A model generated the notes under the pieces. The model was not told the DNA's origin. It saw only the letters and a program-made list of their open reading frames with translations, and made no database searches. From Candidatus Poribacteria bacterium (GTDB lineage Bacteria > Poribacteria > WGA-4E > WGA-3G), in the NCBI GenBank assembly GCA_022821495.1, contig JAJEDN010000056.1, positions 41,628-105,627 on the forward strand: a stretch of 64,000 bases of DNA, written 5' to 3'. Position 1 is the first letter of the stretch, and every line of letters begins with the position of its first letter. This document shows, in pieces, positions 24,858-35,398 of the stretch. A program made the translations under genes and the position numbers.

Positions 24858-26897
24858 TCAGTCTGCTGCTTCTACAGAAATGTTTGCGACAAAAACGTTT
24901 ATGCTCCCTTTTTTACTGAACCAGTCGCCGGTGGCACCGAGTTTAAAGACAGTTCCCTGCTCAAAACGATGACTGATTGTCCCTGATTTACCGGGTTTAA
25001 TGCCCCACGCCGAGACGAGTGCTGCGTCAGGTATCCCTTCTGTCGGAAGTTCAGTATCGCGATCAAATAGGTCAAACGAACCGGATGCGTCTGCGTTCCC
25101 AACTCGGATATCAACAGTTAGCACGCCACCACTTTCAAACGCCGTGGTATCAATATTGACGACAGTGTAATCTTGGTAGTCTCTTCCAGGTGCGCGGAAA
25201 TTGAGCAAAACCTCTTGCTCAGACTTTTCGGCATTAAGTACAAGGCTGATCTCGTTTAATGGCGTTTGTGAGGTTTCAATAGGTCTCTCTTCTAAGGATT
25301 CCACCCGAATTTTTGCGTGAAAAGCGTTTATGTCGCCTATTCCACCCCATTGGTCGCCAGTCCCACACAATTTAAAGCGTTGACCGCGATCAAACAGATA
25401 CATAATATGCCCAGTTTCACCGGGGAATATCCCCCTGACTTTCGTCAGTGCGTCGAGTGCCTTCTCATATTCATCACTGTCTTGGTCGTTCCATACTTCG
25501 GGATCAATACCATCAGGTGCTTCTGCTGTCGGAAGCTTTTTGTCTCCATCAAGGAGATGGAAAATCCCTATTCCGTCATCTCTACCGACGTGGATGTCGG
25601 CAGTGAGTGTGCCACCCTCTTGAAACGCCGTGGCATCAATATAGACAACAGTATAGTCCTGATGCGCTGCTACCGGACTGCGAAAGGTGTCTACGACCTC
25701 CTGTGAAGGGTGTTCTGGCGTGAGGACGAGCGTCCCCAATCCGGGACGTTTTCCTTCCATGGATGCTTTGAGAAAAAACAGGTAAGCCTCTCCACGGCTC
25801 TCAAACTCGCCCAAACATTCGGGGAAAAAATTGTAGTCTATGCCGCCCATCACTTCAAACTCTGGCGAAATAACCAAACAATCTACGGGTGACCCTTTTT
25901 TCCAGCCTTTCATAATCGCTTGTGCCAAGGCGTGACTTGTGTCGAACGTCTTCCCTTCGCGTTCACGTCGTCTCGTAATCGGTTCTCGCAAACTCGGTGT
26001 TCTCCCTAATTCAGAGTTAGGGACCCAGGCGTTAATGAAGTTTTCGTTCAAAAATTCGATAATTTGATCTTTGGAGAGCTCAACTGCCCTCAGGATTTTA
26101 CCAGTCCCTCAGCACGCCTCATCAAAGAGCGGTCCGTCTACGGAGATGACATGGATCGGTTTCTGTTCGGCGGGTGCCAGCTCCAACGCTTCCTCCAGCG
26201 ATACCCAGTTGATTTTTTGAAACTTGTAGAAACGTGAGGACAGTGCGCGTTCGGCTGCTTCTTGCGTAATTGACGCGGTGAATTTAAACGACAGCGCTTC
26301 GCTTTCGGCATCATGCGGTGGTGTGCCAGTAGCAAGCTCCATCTTCGGACAAAAGCCGATCTCCGCAGCGGTTCCCGCGTCTCGTGTCCAACCCGCATCG
26401 AAGTTAATTGTCGTTGGCGGCACGGACATCTTGAAGGAGACGACCTGCTCTCGGCATCGATCAATAAATAGATGCCCGGCAAATTGGGACGGCGTAAACT
26501 TACCGCGCTTCATGATGAATTCCGCATGGATACGGAACACAATTTCAGCGACTCCATCATTGTAAGCGCGCAGACACGCCCACAAGCCATACGAATCCCC
26601 TGAGTCAATGGTTAGCTGCAGGCGCGGGTTGGGAAGCAGTTGTTTCAGTAGCGTTAGCGCGCCCGCTTCTTGAATCTCCCAGCACTCACCCACCCCAACC
26701 GGTGCCGATGGCAGGAACGCTTGAAAAGCGGATGTAGGATACTGCTTCTCCGGTTCAGCAACCCGAAAGTTCGCCAACTCATCCCATTCCACATGAAAGT
26801 TATATTGTGTGTATTCAATCGGCGCGATGAAACCGTTGACGGACACCTCTGTGTCCCCGGCAAGATTAAGTGTGATTTTATTCAGTGGTGTTTTCAC
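24858..26897 (-). CDS. Putative selenoprotein SP7 (N-domain, Cys-Sec thioredoxin-like, two beta-domains)
   Basis: Seventh and last of seven tandem paralogues, 679 aa if the TGA at 26109-26111 is read as Sec263. Residues 1-220 are the shared N-domain (ITLNLAG, GFIAPIEYTQYNFH). The active segment reads VDGPLFDEAC-U-GTGKILRA, and then FLNENFINAWVPN continues the thioredoxin-like region. Two copies of the C-terminal beta-domain follow (YTVVYIDATAF and YTVVNIDTTAF). The start is GTG, inside the end of SP6 (20-bp overlap), with GAGG upstream. The first 17 nt after TGA differ from the other copies, yet the hairpin is restored by paired changes. Read without Sec, it would be two ORFs, 262 aa and about 400 aa. 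Confidence 0.82.
26074..26091 (-). promoter_or_regulatory. SECIS-like hairpin, SP7
   Basis: RNA stem GAGGGC / GCUCUC with loop AGUUGA, 17 nt after the UGA. The stem sequence differs from most copies (GAGGG / UCCUC) but still pairs. Confidence 0.5.
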
Positions 26898-28467
26898 GTT
26901 GATCTACCTCTACAGAAATTTTTGCGAGAAAAGCGTTGACACATGCTTCCTCTTCGTCGGAATACCCCGTAACACCCAACTTAAAAAGTTGGCCTTGGTC
27001 AAAACGATGCGTAATTTGTCCAGTTTCACCGGAGGCACTCCATGCCCACGCAAGGATATCGTCTTTAAATATTCCTTCTTTTATCGAGAGTTTCTTATCA
27101 CCGTTCAAGAGATAAAACGTGCCATCACCCTCTCCTCTGCCGACTTCAATATCAACGGTTAGCGTACCCCCGTTTTCAAAGGCTTTCGCATCAATCACGA
27201 CGACGGTGTAATCCTGATGATCGCCTGTTGGTGTCGAAAAAGTGTCCAATACTTGCTGTGAAGGCTGCGCCTTAGTAAAAATAAGGTTGCCCAATCCGGG
27301 TTGTTTTCCTGTTAAGGCTTCCTTGAGAAATGTGAGGTAATACGCATCGCTTTGGAGCCCCCTGTTTCTACTATCCTTGCCGAGGTCATTGACGAGTTGT
27401 CTACCCATTAATTCAAACGCTGGCGATATGACGAGGCAGTCTACCGGTGAGCCTTTTTTTGCCCCAGTTTTCCAAGCCTTGATAATCGCTTGTGCCAAAG
27501 GGTGCGTTGTGTCATAAGTCTTACCTTCACGTTCGCGTCTTTTGGCGATCGGTTCCCGTAGGCTGCGAATACGTCCTAACTCAGAGTTAGGGACCCATGT
27601 ATTAATGAAGTTTTCGTTTAAGAACTCAATGATTTGTTCATTAGAGAGGACACCTGCCCTCAGTCCCTTGCCGCTCCCTCAGCACGACTCGTCGGCGAGC
27701 GGTCCATCTATGGAAATAGCATGGATCGGTTTCTGTTCTGCGGGTGCCATCTCTAATGCTTCTTCAAGCGATACCCAATTAATCTGCTGCGATTTGTAGA
27801 AACAGCGTATCAGTTTGTGCGCTGCTGCTGCGTGTGTAATGGATTCTGTGAATTCAGTGTTTTGCAAAACGTCTTCTGTTCCAGCTCGAAGTTCAATTCG
27901 CGGGCAGAAGCCGATGTCTGTAGACCATTGAGAATCGTCAGAACCTCCCGTTTTATTCCACCAAGTGTCGAAATTCAGGGTGCCTTTAGGAACGTGCATC
28001 TGGAAAAATACGACGCTCTCGTTGGTTCGATCAATAACAAGATGTCCGGCAAACTGTGACGGTGTAAACCAACCGTTCTCTAACTTGAACTCCGCATGAA
28101 TGCGAAATACAATGTCAGCGAATTCATCGTTATATGCGCGCAAACATGCCCATAGCCCACAAGAGTCCCCTGAATTAACGTGCATATCAAGGTGAGATTC
28201 AGGATGAAGTTGCTTGAGCAATGCCAGAACACCAGCATGTTCAATTTCCCAGGATGTACCAACAGGAACAGCCTCCTTAGGAAGGAAATCGCAGAAGATT
28301 GAGGTGGAATACTGTTTTTCGGGTTCAGCAACGCGCAGATTTATCAACGCGTCCCACTTTTCATGAAAATTGTATTGTGTGTATTCAATCGGAGCGATGA
28401 AGCCTTTGACGTTGACTTCTGTTTCTCTATCAAGTTTGAGTGTGATTTTGTTTCCTAAAGTGTCCAT
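26878..28467 (-). CDS. Putative selenoprotein SP6 (one beta-domain)
   Basis: 529 aa if the TGA at 27679-27681 is Sec263 (IDGPLADESC-U-GSGKGLRAGVLSN). It has the usual N-domain (WDALINLRVAEPEKQY; GFCPRIELRAGT), then the thioredoxin-like region FLNENFINTWVPNSELGRIRSLREP, VDCLVISPAFELMG and one C-terminal beta-domain. The part after the TGA has no ATG until well inside the domain, so it could not easily be a free-standing gene. The ATG has GUAGAGGA upstream, made by the Val-Glu-Glu codons at the end of SP5; a single base separates the two genes. Confidence 0.83.
27646..27661 (-). promoter_or_regulatory. SECIS-like hairpin, SP6
   Basis: Stem GAGGG / UCCUC closing loop CAGGUG, 17 nt after the UGA. 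The loop shares AGGU with the E. coli fdhF SECIS loop. Confidence 0.5.
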
Positions 28468-28468
28468 T

Positions 28469-30442
28469 TCAATCTTCCTCTACAGAAATCTTTAGGTAAA
28501 AGGCATTGGTGTTCCCCTTTTCGGCGAACCAATCCCCGGTGGCACCGAGTTTAAAAACTTCGCCTCGCGCAAAACGATGCCTGATTGTTGTCGCTGTATT
28601 CGGGCTAATACCCCATGCTGAGACGAGTGCCTCCGGTATCCCTTCGGTCGGGAGCTCCGCGTCGCTGTCAAACAGGTCAAATGAACCGGCAGTATCCGCA
28701 CTCCCGACCTGGATATAGATACTAAGTGTGCCACCGGCTTCAAACGCCGTGGTATCGATATTAACGACAGTGTAATCTTGATAACCGTTTCCGGGTGCCC
28801 GAAAAATATCCAATATTTCCGGCGATGATTGTGCACTGTCGAGTACAACACGCAAGCCAGTTGAAGGTGTGCCTGAAGTGCCTTCATTTAAATTTTTCTG
28901 TACGGAAACTGTTGCGCGAAAAGCGTTGACACACGGTTCCGCTTTATCCCAATGTCCGGTAGCACCCAACTTAAAAAGTTGACCGCGATCGAAACGATGT
29001 CTGATCTGCCTTGTGGCACCGGCTTCGATCCATGTCCGAGCAAGCATGTCTTTAGGCGTTTTTTCTTCTGTGGAAAGTTCGCTATCACCGTCAAACAGAT
29101 AGAACACACCTTCACCTTCGTCTCTGCCAACTTCAATGTCAATAGTGAGTGTGCCACCGTTTTCAAAGTCCGTGGTATCAATCACAACAACGGTCCAATC
29201 TTGATAACCGACTGTCGGTGTCCGAAAAACGTCCAATACCTCTTCTGAAGCAGATTCTCTGGTAAGAATGAGGTTCCCCAATCCGGGTTGTTTCCCACCC
29301 AGAGATTGCTTGAGGAATGTCAGATAATATTCATACGATGCGAGTCCGCTACGATTACTGTCTTCATGGAGTTCATTGACGAGTTGTCTGCCCATCAATT
29401 CAGAATCTGGCGAGATAATCAAACAGTCTACCGGCGAATGTTCTTTCCACCCCTTCATGACGGCTTCTGCCAAAGGATGTGCCCTATTAAACAGTGCCCT
29501 GGATCCGGCTTCAAATCTCTCTGCCGCATAGTCACGCATTACCGATGTTCGCTCTAATACAACATTCGACACCCAGACATTAATGAAGTTCTCATTCAAG
29601 AATTCAATAGTTTCATCATAAGAGAGGACACCTGCCCTCAGACTTTTGCCGCTCCCTCAGCACGCCTCATCAGCGAGCGGTCCATCTATTGAAATCACAT
29701 GAAGCGGTTTCTGTTGTGCTTGTGCTATTTCTAACGCTTGCTCCGGCGGTACCCAGTTAATTTGCTCTGATTTATAGAAACGCTGTATCAGGATGCGTTC
29801 CGCTTCTTCATCGGTAATGGAATCGCCTGTGAATTTAAACGACAGCGCTTTGCTTTCGGCATCTCGAACGGGGTTCTGTGTTCCGACCCGGAGTTCCATC
29901 TGCGGACAAAGACCGGAATCGATAATAGAATTCCAGCTAACATCAAAGTTTATTGGCCCCTCAGGGACATACATCTGAAAAAAAGCAACCTTCTCTCCGA
30001 TTCGGTCAACGACAAGATGTCCCGTAAACTGCGACGGCGTAAACCTGCCATCTTCAAACTTGAACTCCGCATGAATCCGAAACACAATGTCGGCGAATTG
30101 ATCGTTATACGCCCGCAGGCATGCCCATAACCCGCAGGAATCACTGGCATTGATGCTTATATCTAAATTTGGATTCGGATGCAGTTGCTGGAGCAATTCC
30201 GTTACACCCTCTTCCTGAATCCGCCAGCATTCACCGACTGAAACCGATTGCGTTGGGAGAAAAGACTGAAAAACCGATGTAGCATGGTCCTTTTCGGGTT
30301 CAGCGACACGAAGATTCGCCAATGCGTCCCACTCAACGTGGAAGTTGTTTATTGTATGTTCAATCGGTGCGATGAAGCCTTTAACGTTGACTTCTGCTTT
30401 TCTATCAAGCTTGAGTGTGATTGGGTTTGATAATGTTTCCAT
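28469..30442 (-). CDS. Putative selenoprotein SP5 (two beta-domains)
   Basis: 657 aa if the TGA at 29657-29659 is Sec262 (IDGPLADEAC-U-GSGKSLRAGVLSY). The N-domain includes EHTINNFHVEWDALANLRVAEPEK. The thioredoxin-like region differs most at its middle (FINVWVSNVVLERTSVMRDY), and then VDCLIISPDSELMGRQLVNEL is conserved. Two beta-domains follow, each with a YQDWTVV or YQDYTVV opening, a GGTL core and FKLGATG near the end. It starts one base after the SP4 stop. Confidence 0.83.
29624..29639 (-). promoter_or_regulatory. SECIS-like hairpin, SP5
   Basis: Stem GAGGG / UCCUC with loop CAGGUG, 17 nt after the UGA, identical to SP6, SP3 and SP1 in the stem and loop. Confidence 0.5.
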
Positions 30443-30443
30443 T

Positions 30444-32450
30444 TTAATTCTCCTCTACAGAAATTTTTGCGTAAAAGGCATTTGTCCGTCCTTTCTCGCT
30501 GTACCAATCCCCTGTTGCTCCAAACTTAAACACTTTGCCTCGTACGAATCGGGTTTTGATTTTTCCTGCTTCACCCGGTCTAATTCCCGACACAGAGCGG
30601 ATCGCTTCAGTCGGATGACCTTCTGTTGGGAGTTCAGTATCGTCCCTAAAGAGAGCAAACGAACCGGAAGGGGCACCATTACCGACCTGGATATCAATAA
30701 CTAATGTCCCACCATTTTCAAACGCCATCGCATCAATATTGACGACAGTATAATTCTGATAACCGGTGCCGGGTGCCCGAAAAACGTCTAATATCTCCTG
30801 CGACGGTCGCGCTTTGTCCAGTACAACATCTGGTGTGTCCTCATCCGATTCAAGATATTCCCCGCCTAAGGATTCCGCTTGTTGATCCGCCACTACAGAA
30901 ATTTTTGCCCGAAACGCGTTGATACACGCTTCGTCTCGCCTCCAATGTCCGGTAGCACCTAACTTAAAAAATTGACCGCGCTCAAAACGATGTATGATTT
31001 GACGGGTATCACCGGGTTCACCCCATGTCCAAGTAAGCATGTCTTTCGGGGTCTCTTCTGTTGTGGGGAGTTCGGTATCGCTATCAAACAGATAGAACCC
31101 GACTTCACCCTCTTCCCGACCGATTTCAAAGTCAATAATGAGTGCGCCGCCGTTTTCAAACGCAGTGGCATCAATCGTAACAACGGTCCAATCCTGAAAC
31201 CCAACCGTTGGTGTCCGAAAAAGATCCAACACCGACTGTGAAGACTGTTCAGGGGTGAGAACAATATTCCCCAATCCGGGCTGTTTTCCTTCTAAGGCTT
31301 CCTTGAGAAATTCCAAGTAATACTCATGCCGCCAGAGGCCCCGGCGCTCACTGTCTTCGTGAAGGTTATGGACCATTTGCTTACCCAGCAGTTCAAACGC
31401 TGGCGATATAATCAAACAATCTACCGGTGAACCTTTTTTGGATCCGGTTTTCCAACCTTTAATAATCGCTTGTGCTAATGGGTGCGATGTGTCAAAGTGC
31501 TTACCCTCGCGTTCGCGTCTTTTGGCAATCGGTTCCTGTAAACCATAGATACGTCCTAATTCACAGTTCGGTACCCATGTATTGATAAAATTTTCGTTCA
31601 AAAATCCGATAACTTCGTCTTTGGAGAGCACACGTGCCCTCAGGCCCTTGCCACTCCCTCAGCAGGATTCGTCTAAGAGCGGTCCATCTATCGAAATAGC
31701 ATGGATCGGTTTCTGTTCTGCAGGAGCCATCTCCAACGCTTCTTCAAGCGATACCCAGTTAATTTGCTGCGATTTATAGAAACAGAGTGCCAATTGGTGT
31801 TCCACTTCTGCTTGCGTTATGGATGCTGTGAATTCGATATTTTGCGCAACATCTTCTATTCCAGCGCGGAGTTCTATTTGTGGACAAAAGCCGCTATCCG
31901 TAATATGACCCTCCTCATCTGGATCGATTTTCCACCAAGTACCAAAATTTATGGTGGTATTCGGAACGGACATCTGAAAAAACGCAACTGATCTTTTAAT
32001 TCTATCAATAACAAGGTGCCCCATAAATTGGGAAGGCGTGAACCAACCGTCCTTTAGGAGAAACTGTGCATGGATGCGGAACACAATGTCAGCGAATTCA
32101 TCATTGTAGGCGCGGAGACATGCCCACAGCCCTTGAGATTCGCTTTTATACGGCAGATCCCAACGCATATTCAGATATGGATTGGGGTGAAGTTGTTTCA
32201 GCAACTCCAAAGCACCTGCGCGCTTAATCTTCCAAGCCGTACCGACAGGGACAGCTTCCTTCGGAAGAAAGGCGCGGAAAATTGAGGCGGGATACTGTTT
32301 TTCTGGCGCAGCGGCGCGCAGATTTGCCAATGTATCCCAGTCTACATGAAAATTACTTCCAGTATACTCAATCGGCGCAATGAAGCCTTTGACGTTGACT
32401 TCTGCGTTGCTGTCAAGATTAAGTGCAATTTTGTTATCGAAAGTTTTCAT
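30444..32450 (-). CDS. Putative selenoprotein SP4 (two beta-domains)
   Basis: 668 aa if the TGA at 31659-31661 is Sec264 (IDGPLLDESC-U-GSGKGLRARVLSKDE). ATG 32450 is chosen because it aligns with the other paralogues (MKTFDNKIALNL); a longer ORF from 32537 has no family support. The thioredoxin-like region FLNENFINTWVPNCELGRIYGLQEPIAKRRERE and two beta-domains are intact, with a short acidic linker (LESDEDTPD) between them. Unlike the other joints, 127 bp separate it from the SP3 stop. Confidence 0.83.
31624..31641 (-). promoter_or_regulatory. SECIS-like hairpin, SP4
   Basis: Stem GAGGGC / GCUCUC with loop ACGUGU, 17 nt after the UGA. It has the same paired stem variant as SP7 but a different loop. 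Confidence 0.5.
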
Positions 32451-32577
32451 TTTTCTTTCTAAACTTCCTTTTCGGTATAGGATACCATTGCCATTAGAAG
32501 GCAGCAATGATTCGCTTATACATGTTTTTGGATGCACTTATAGCGGCCTTGAATGCTGAGACCGAGCTCACGTAATT

Positions 32578-33729
32578 TTAGGTCGCATCGACAAATCCGG
32601 GCAATCTTCCTTTTAGGGAATCTATGAGAAATGTAAGATAACTCTCCGCTTCTGGAATGCCCCTATCCCATGTTTCATCAAGGAAATCGTTAAGGGGTTG
32701 TTGACCCATCAACGCAAAATCGTGAGAGATGACCAAACAATCCACCGGGGAACCTTCTGTCCATCCTTTCATGATGGCTTGTGCCAAGGCGTGCGTTGTA
32801 TCAAAGGTCTTGGATTCGCGTTCACGTCTTTTGGCGATCGGGTCTCGTAGACTTGACGCGCGCCCTAATTCGGCATTGGGTACCCACGTATTAATAAAGT
32901 TTTCGTTCAGGAACTTTATGATCTGTTCATCAGAGAGGACACCTGCCCTCAAGATTTTTCCACTCCCTCAGCAGGATTCATCCGCAAGGGGGCCATCTAT
33001 TGAGATGGCGTGAATCGGTTTCTGTTGTGCGGGTGCTATTTCCAAGGCTTCGACCAGCGATACCCAATTAATTTGTTCTGATTTGTAGAAATGCAATATT
33101 AAGGCGCGTTCTGCCGCTTCCTGAGTGATGGATGCTATAAACTGCTTATCTTGCAAAACCTCTTGCGTTCCAGCACAGAGTTCTATTTGTGGGCAGAAGC
33201 CAATGTCCGTACAACCGATGGTATCCCAACCGACATCGAAGTTCAGTGTGCTTTTAGGCACGTGCATCTGAAAGAATACGATCTGTTCTTTCGTTCGGTC
33301 AATGACGAGGTGTCCAGCAAATTGGGAAGGCGTGAACCAACCACCCTTTAAAGCAAATTCCGCATGAATCCGAAACACAACCTCAGCCAACTCATCGTTA
33401 TAAGCGCGGAGGCATGCCCACAAACCTTGTGAGTCTTCAGCATCCATTTCCAGATGTGGATCCGTGTGAAGTTGCTTCAGCAGTGTGAGTACACCTTCTT
33501 CTTCAATACACCAAGATTCACCTACTAAGACGGCTTCGCTCGGAAGGAAAGCATGAAAGATAGAGGCATCATATCGCTTTTCTGGTTCAGCAACACGCAG
33601 ATTCGCCAACGCATCCCACTCTTCATGGAAGTTGTATTGTGTGTATTCAATCGGCGCGATGAAACCCGTGACGTTAACTTCCGCATTACTGTTAAGATTG
33701 AGTGTGATTTTGTTTGGGTTCGTTTTCAT
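32578..33729 (-). CDS. Putative selenoprotein SP3 (short form, no beta-domain)
   Basis: 383 aa if the TGA at 32968-32970 is Sec254 (IDGPLADESC-U-GSGKILRAGVLSDEQ). It ends (GRLPGFVDAT) exactly where longer paralogues pass from the thioredoxin-like region (GKQPGLGN) into the beta-domain. The N-domain and thioredoxin-like region are complete, so this may be a natural minimal form or the result of a deletion; the unusually long gap after it fits a deletion. ATG 33729, which begins MKTNPNKITLNL, lies 1 bp from the SP2 stop. Confidence 0.8.
32935..32950 (-). promoter_or_regulatory. SECIS-like hairpin, SP3
   Basis: Stem GAGGG / UCCUC with loop CAGGUG, 17 nt after the UGA. It is kept even though the C-terminal part of this copy is lost. 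Confidence 0.5.
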
Positions 33730-33730
33730 T

Positions 33731-35398
33731 TTAGTTTTCTGCCACAGAAATTCTCGCCTGAAAGGCATTGACGTGCTCTTTCTTATCCATCAGTTCAGCG
33801 GCTGCGATTACAAGTTTAAAAACTTGACCTCGGTAGAAAGGATATGTAATTCGTGCGGTTTCACCGGTCGGAACGTCCGTAGCATTGGCAATAGATTGGT
33901 CGTAACGCTGCCAGCGTTCTACCGGGAACTCAATGTCGCTATCGTACAAATAGAAGGAACTTGGGAGTTTCGCACTACCGACACGTATATCAATAGTTAG
34001 TATTCCACCCTTTTCAAAGGCGGTGGCATCAATTCTTACGATAGTGGACTCCTGATAACCGACCTCCAGCGTCCGAATAACATCCAATACTTCCAACGTA
34101 GGGTGCGTAGGGTTGAGCACAACCTCCAAACCCGTTAAGAAAGGTTTGAAAGGACTCTCCTGCTCAGGGGTATCCTCTTCCTCACCTAATAGATAAGCGA
34201 AAGAATTATCAGCACTAAATCCCGGATATTTTCCTTCTAAGGCTTCCGTGAGAAAGAGTCGGTAATTTTCTGCCCTTGTCCTACCGCCATCCCAGTCGTG
34301 ACCGCCGTAGAGAAATTCATTCAAAGCAAGTTTACCTTTCAATTCAAAGTCAGGTGATATGACAAAGCAGTCTACAGGTGAGCGTTCGTGCCAACCGCTC
34401 TTGATCGCTTGTGCTAACGAATGGTTAGCGTCAAACGATTTAGATGCGTGTCCATATCTTTTGACAAGGTATTCTCGTGAACTCGGTTTACGCGCTAATT
34501 CAAAATTGGAAACCCAAGTGTTGATAAAGTTATCGTTCAGGAATTTAATGACGCGTTCATTGCCGAGGACAACTGCCCTCAAATCTTTACCGCTCCCTCA
34601 GCATGCTTCATCGGCGAGCGGACCATCCAGAGAAATGACGTGAACAGGTGTCTGCTGTACCTGTGTCATTTTCAACGCTTTCTCCAACGATACCCAGTTA
34701 ATGCGTTGTGATTTATAGAATTGCAGTATTAGCGAACGCTCGGCTTCTGCTTGTGTGATTGCTGCTATGAATTCGGTGTTCTTTAGAACATCTTCTGAAC
34801 CGGCACGGAGTTCCATTTGCGAGCAGTAACCGCAATCTGTAATCCATCTCGGAGCGTCCCAACCCTCTAATGTCGTTTCCCAATGAACATCAAAGTTTAG
34901 TGTGCCTGGAGGGACGTACATCTGAAAAAATACGACAGCCTTTTGGTTCCGATCCATAACGAGATGTCCAGCAAACTGCGAGGGTGTGAACCAACCGTCG
35001 GTTAAGGCAAATTCCGCATGAATCCGAAACACAATGTGGGCAAATTGATCGTTGTAAGCGCGCAAACACGCCCGGAGACCTTTCGCCTCTTCTAAGCCGT
35101 ACATCTCCACACGCATTTCCAGAGAGGTGTTCGGATGCAGCTGTTCCAGCAATTCTTGGACACCGGTTTCTTTAATTTCCCAGCATTCACCCACAGAAAC
35201 GGCTTCAGTTGGGAGAAAATCACGAAAAATGGTGGCAGCATACAGCTTTTCTGGTTCCGCAGCTCGCAGGTTCGCCAAAGCCTCCCATTTCTTATGGAAG
35301 TTGCCTACAGTATGCGCAATCGGGGCGATGAACCCTTGGACAGCGATTTCAGCGTCTTTGTCAAGATTAAGTGTGATTTTGTTTTTGATCGTTTTCAT
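33731..35398 (-). CDS. Putative selenoprotein SP2 (one beta-domain, divergent)
   Basis: 555 aa if the TGA at 34598-34600 is Sec267 (LDGPLADEAC-U-GSGKDLRAVVLGNE). ATG 35398 is preferred to 35404 because AGAGGA is then 8 nt away and the start aligns with the other copies. The thioredoxin-like region is diverged (NDNFINTWVSNFELARKPSS), and an acidic linker (LLGEEEDTPEQE) replaces the usual start of the beta-domain. The single beta-domain lacks the FKLGATG motif (FKLVIAAAEL). The start overlaps the SP1 end by 32 bp. Confidence 0.8.
34565..34580 (-). promoter_or_regulatory. SECIS-like hairpin, SP2
   Basis: Stem GAGGG / UCCUC with loop CAGUUG, 17 nt after the UGA. The loop has one change from the common form. 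Confidence 0.5.
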
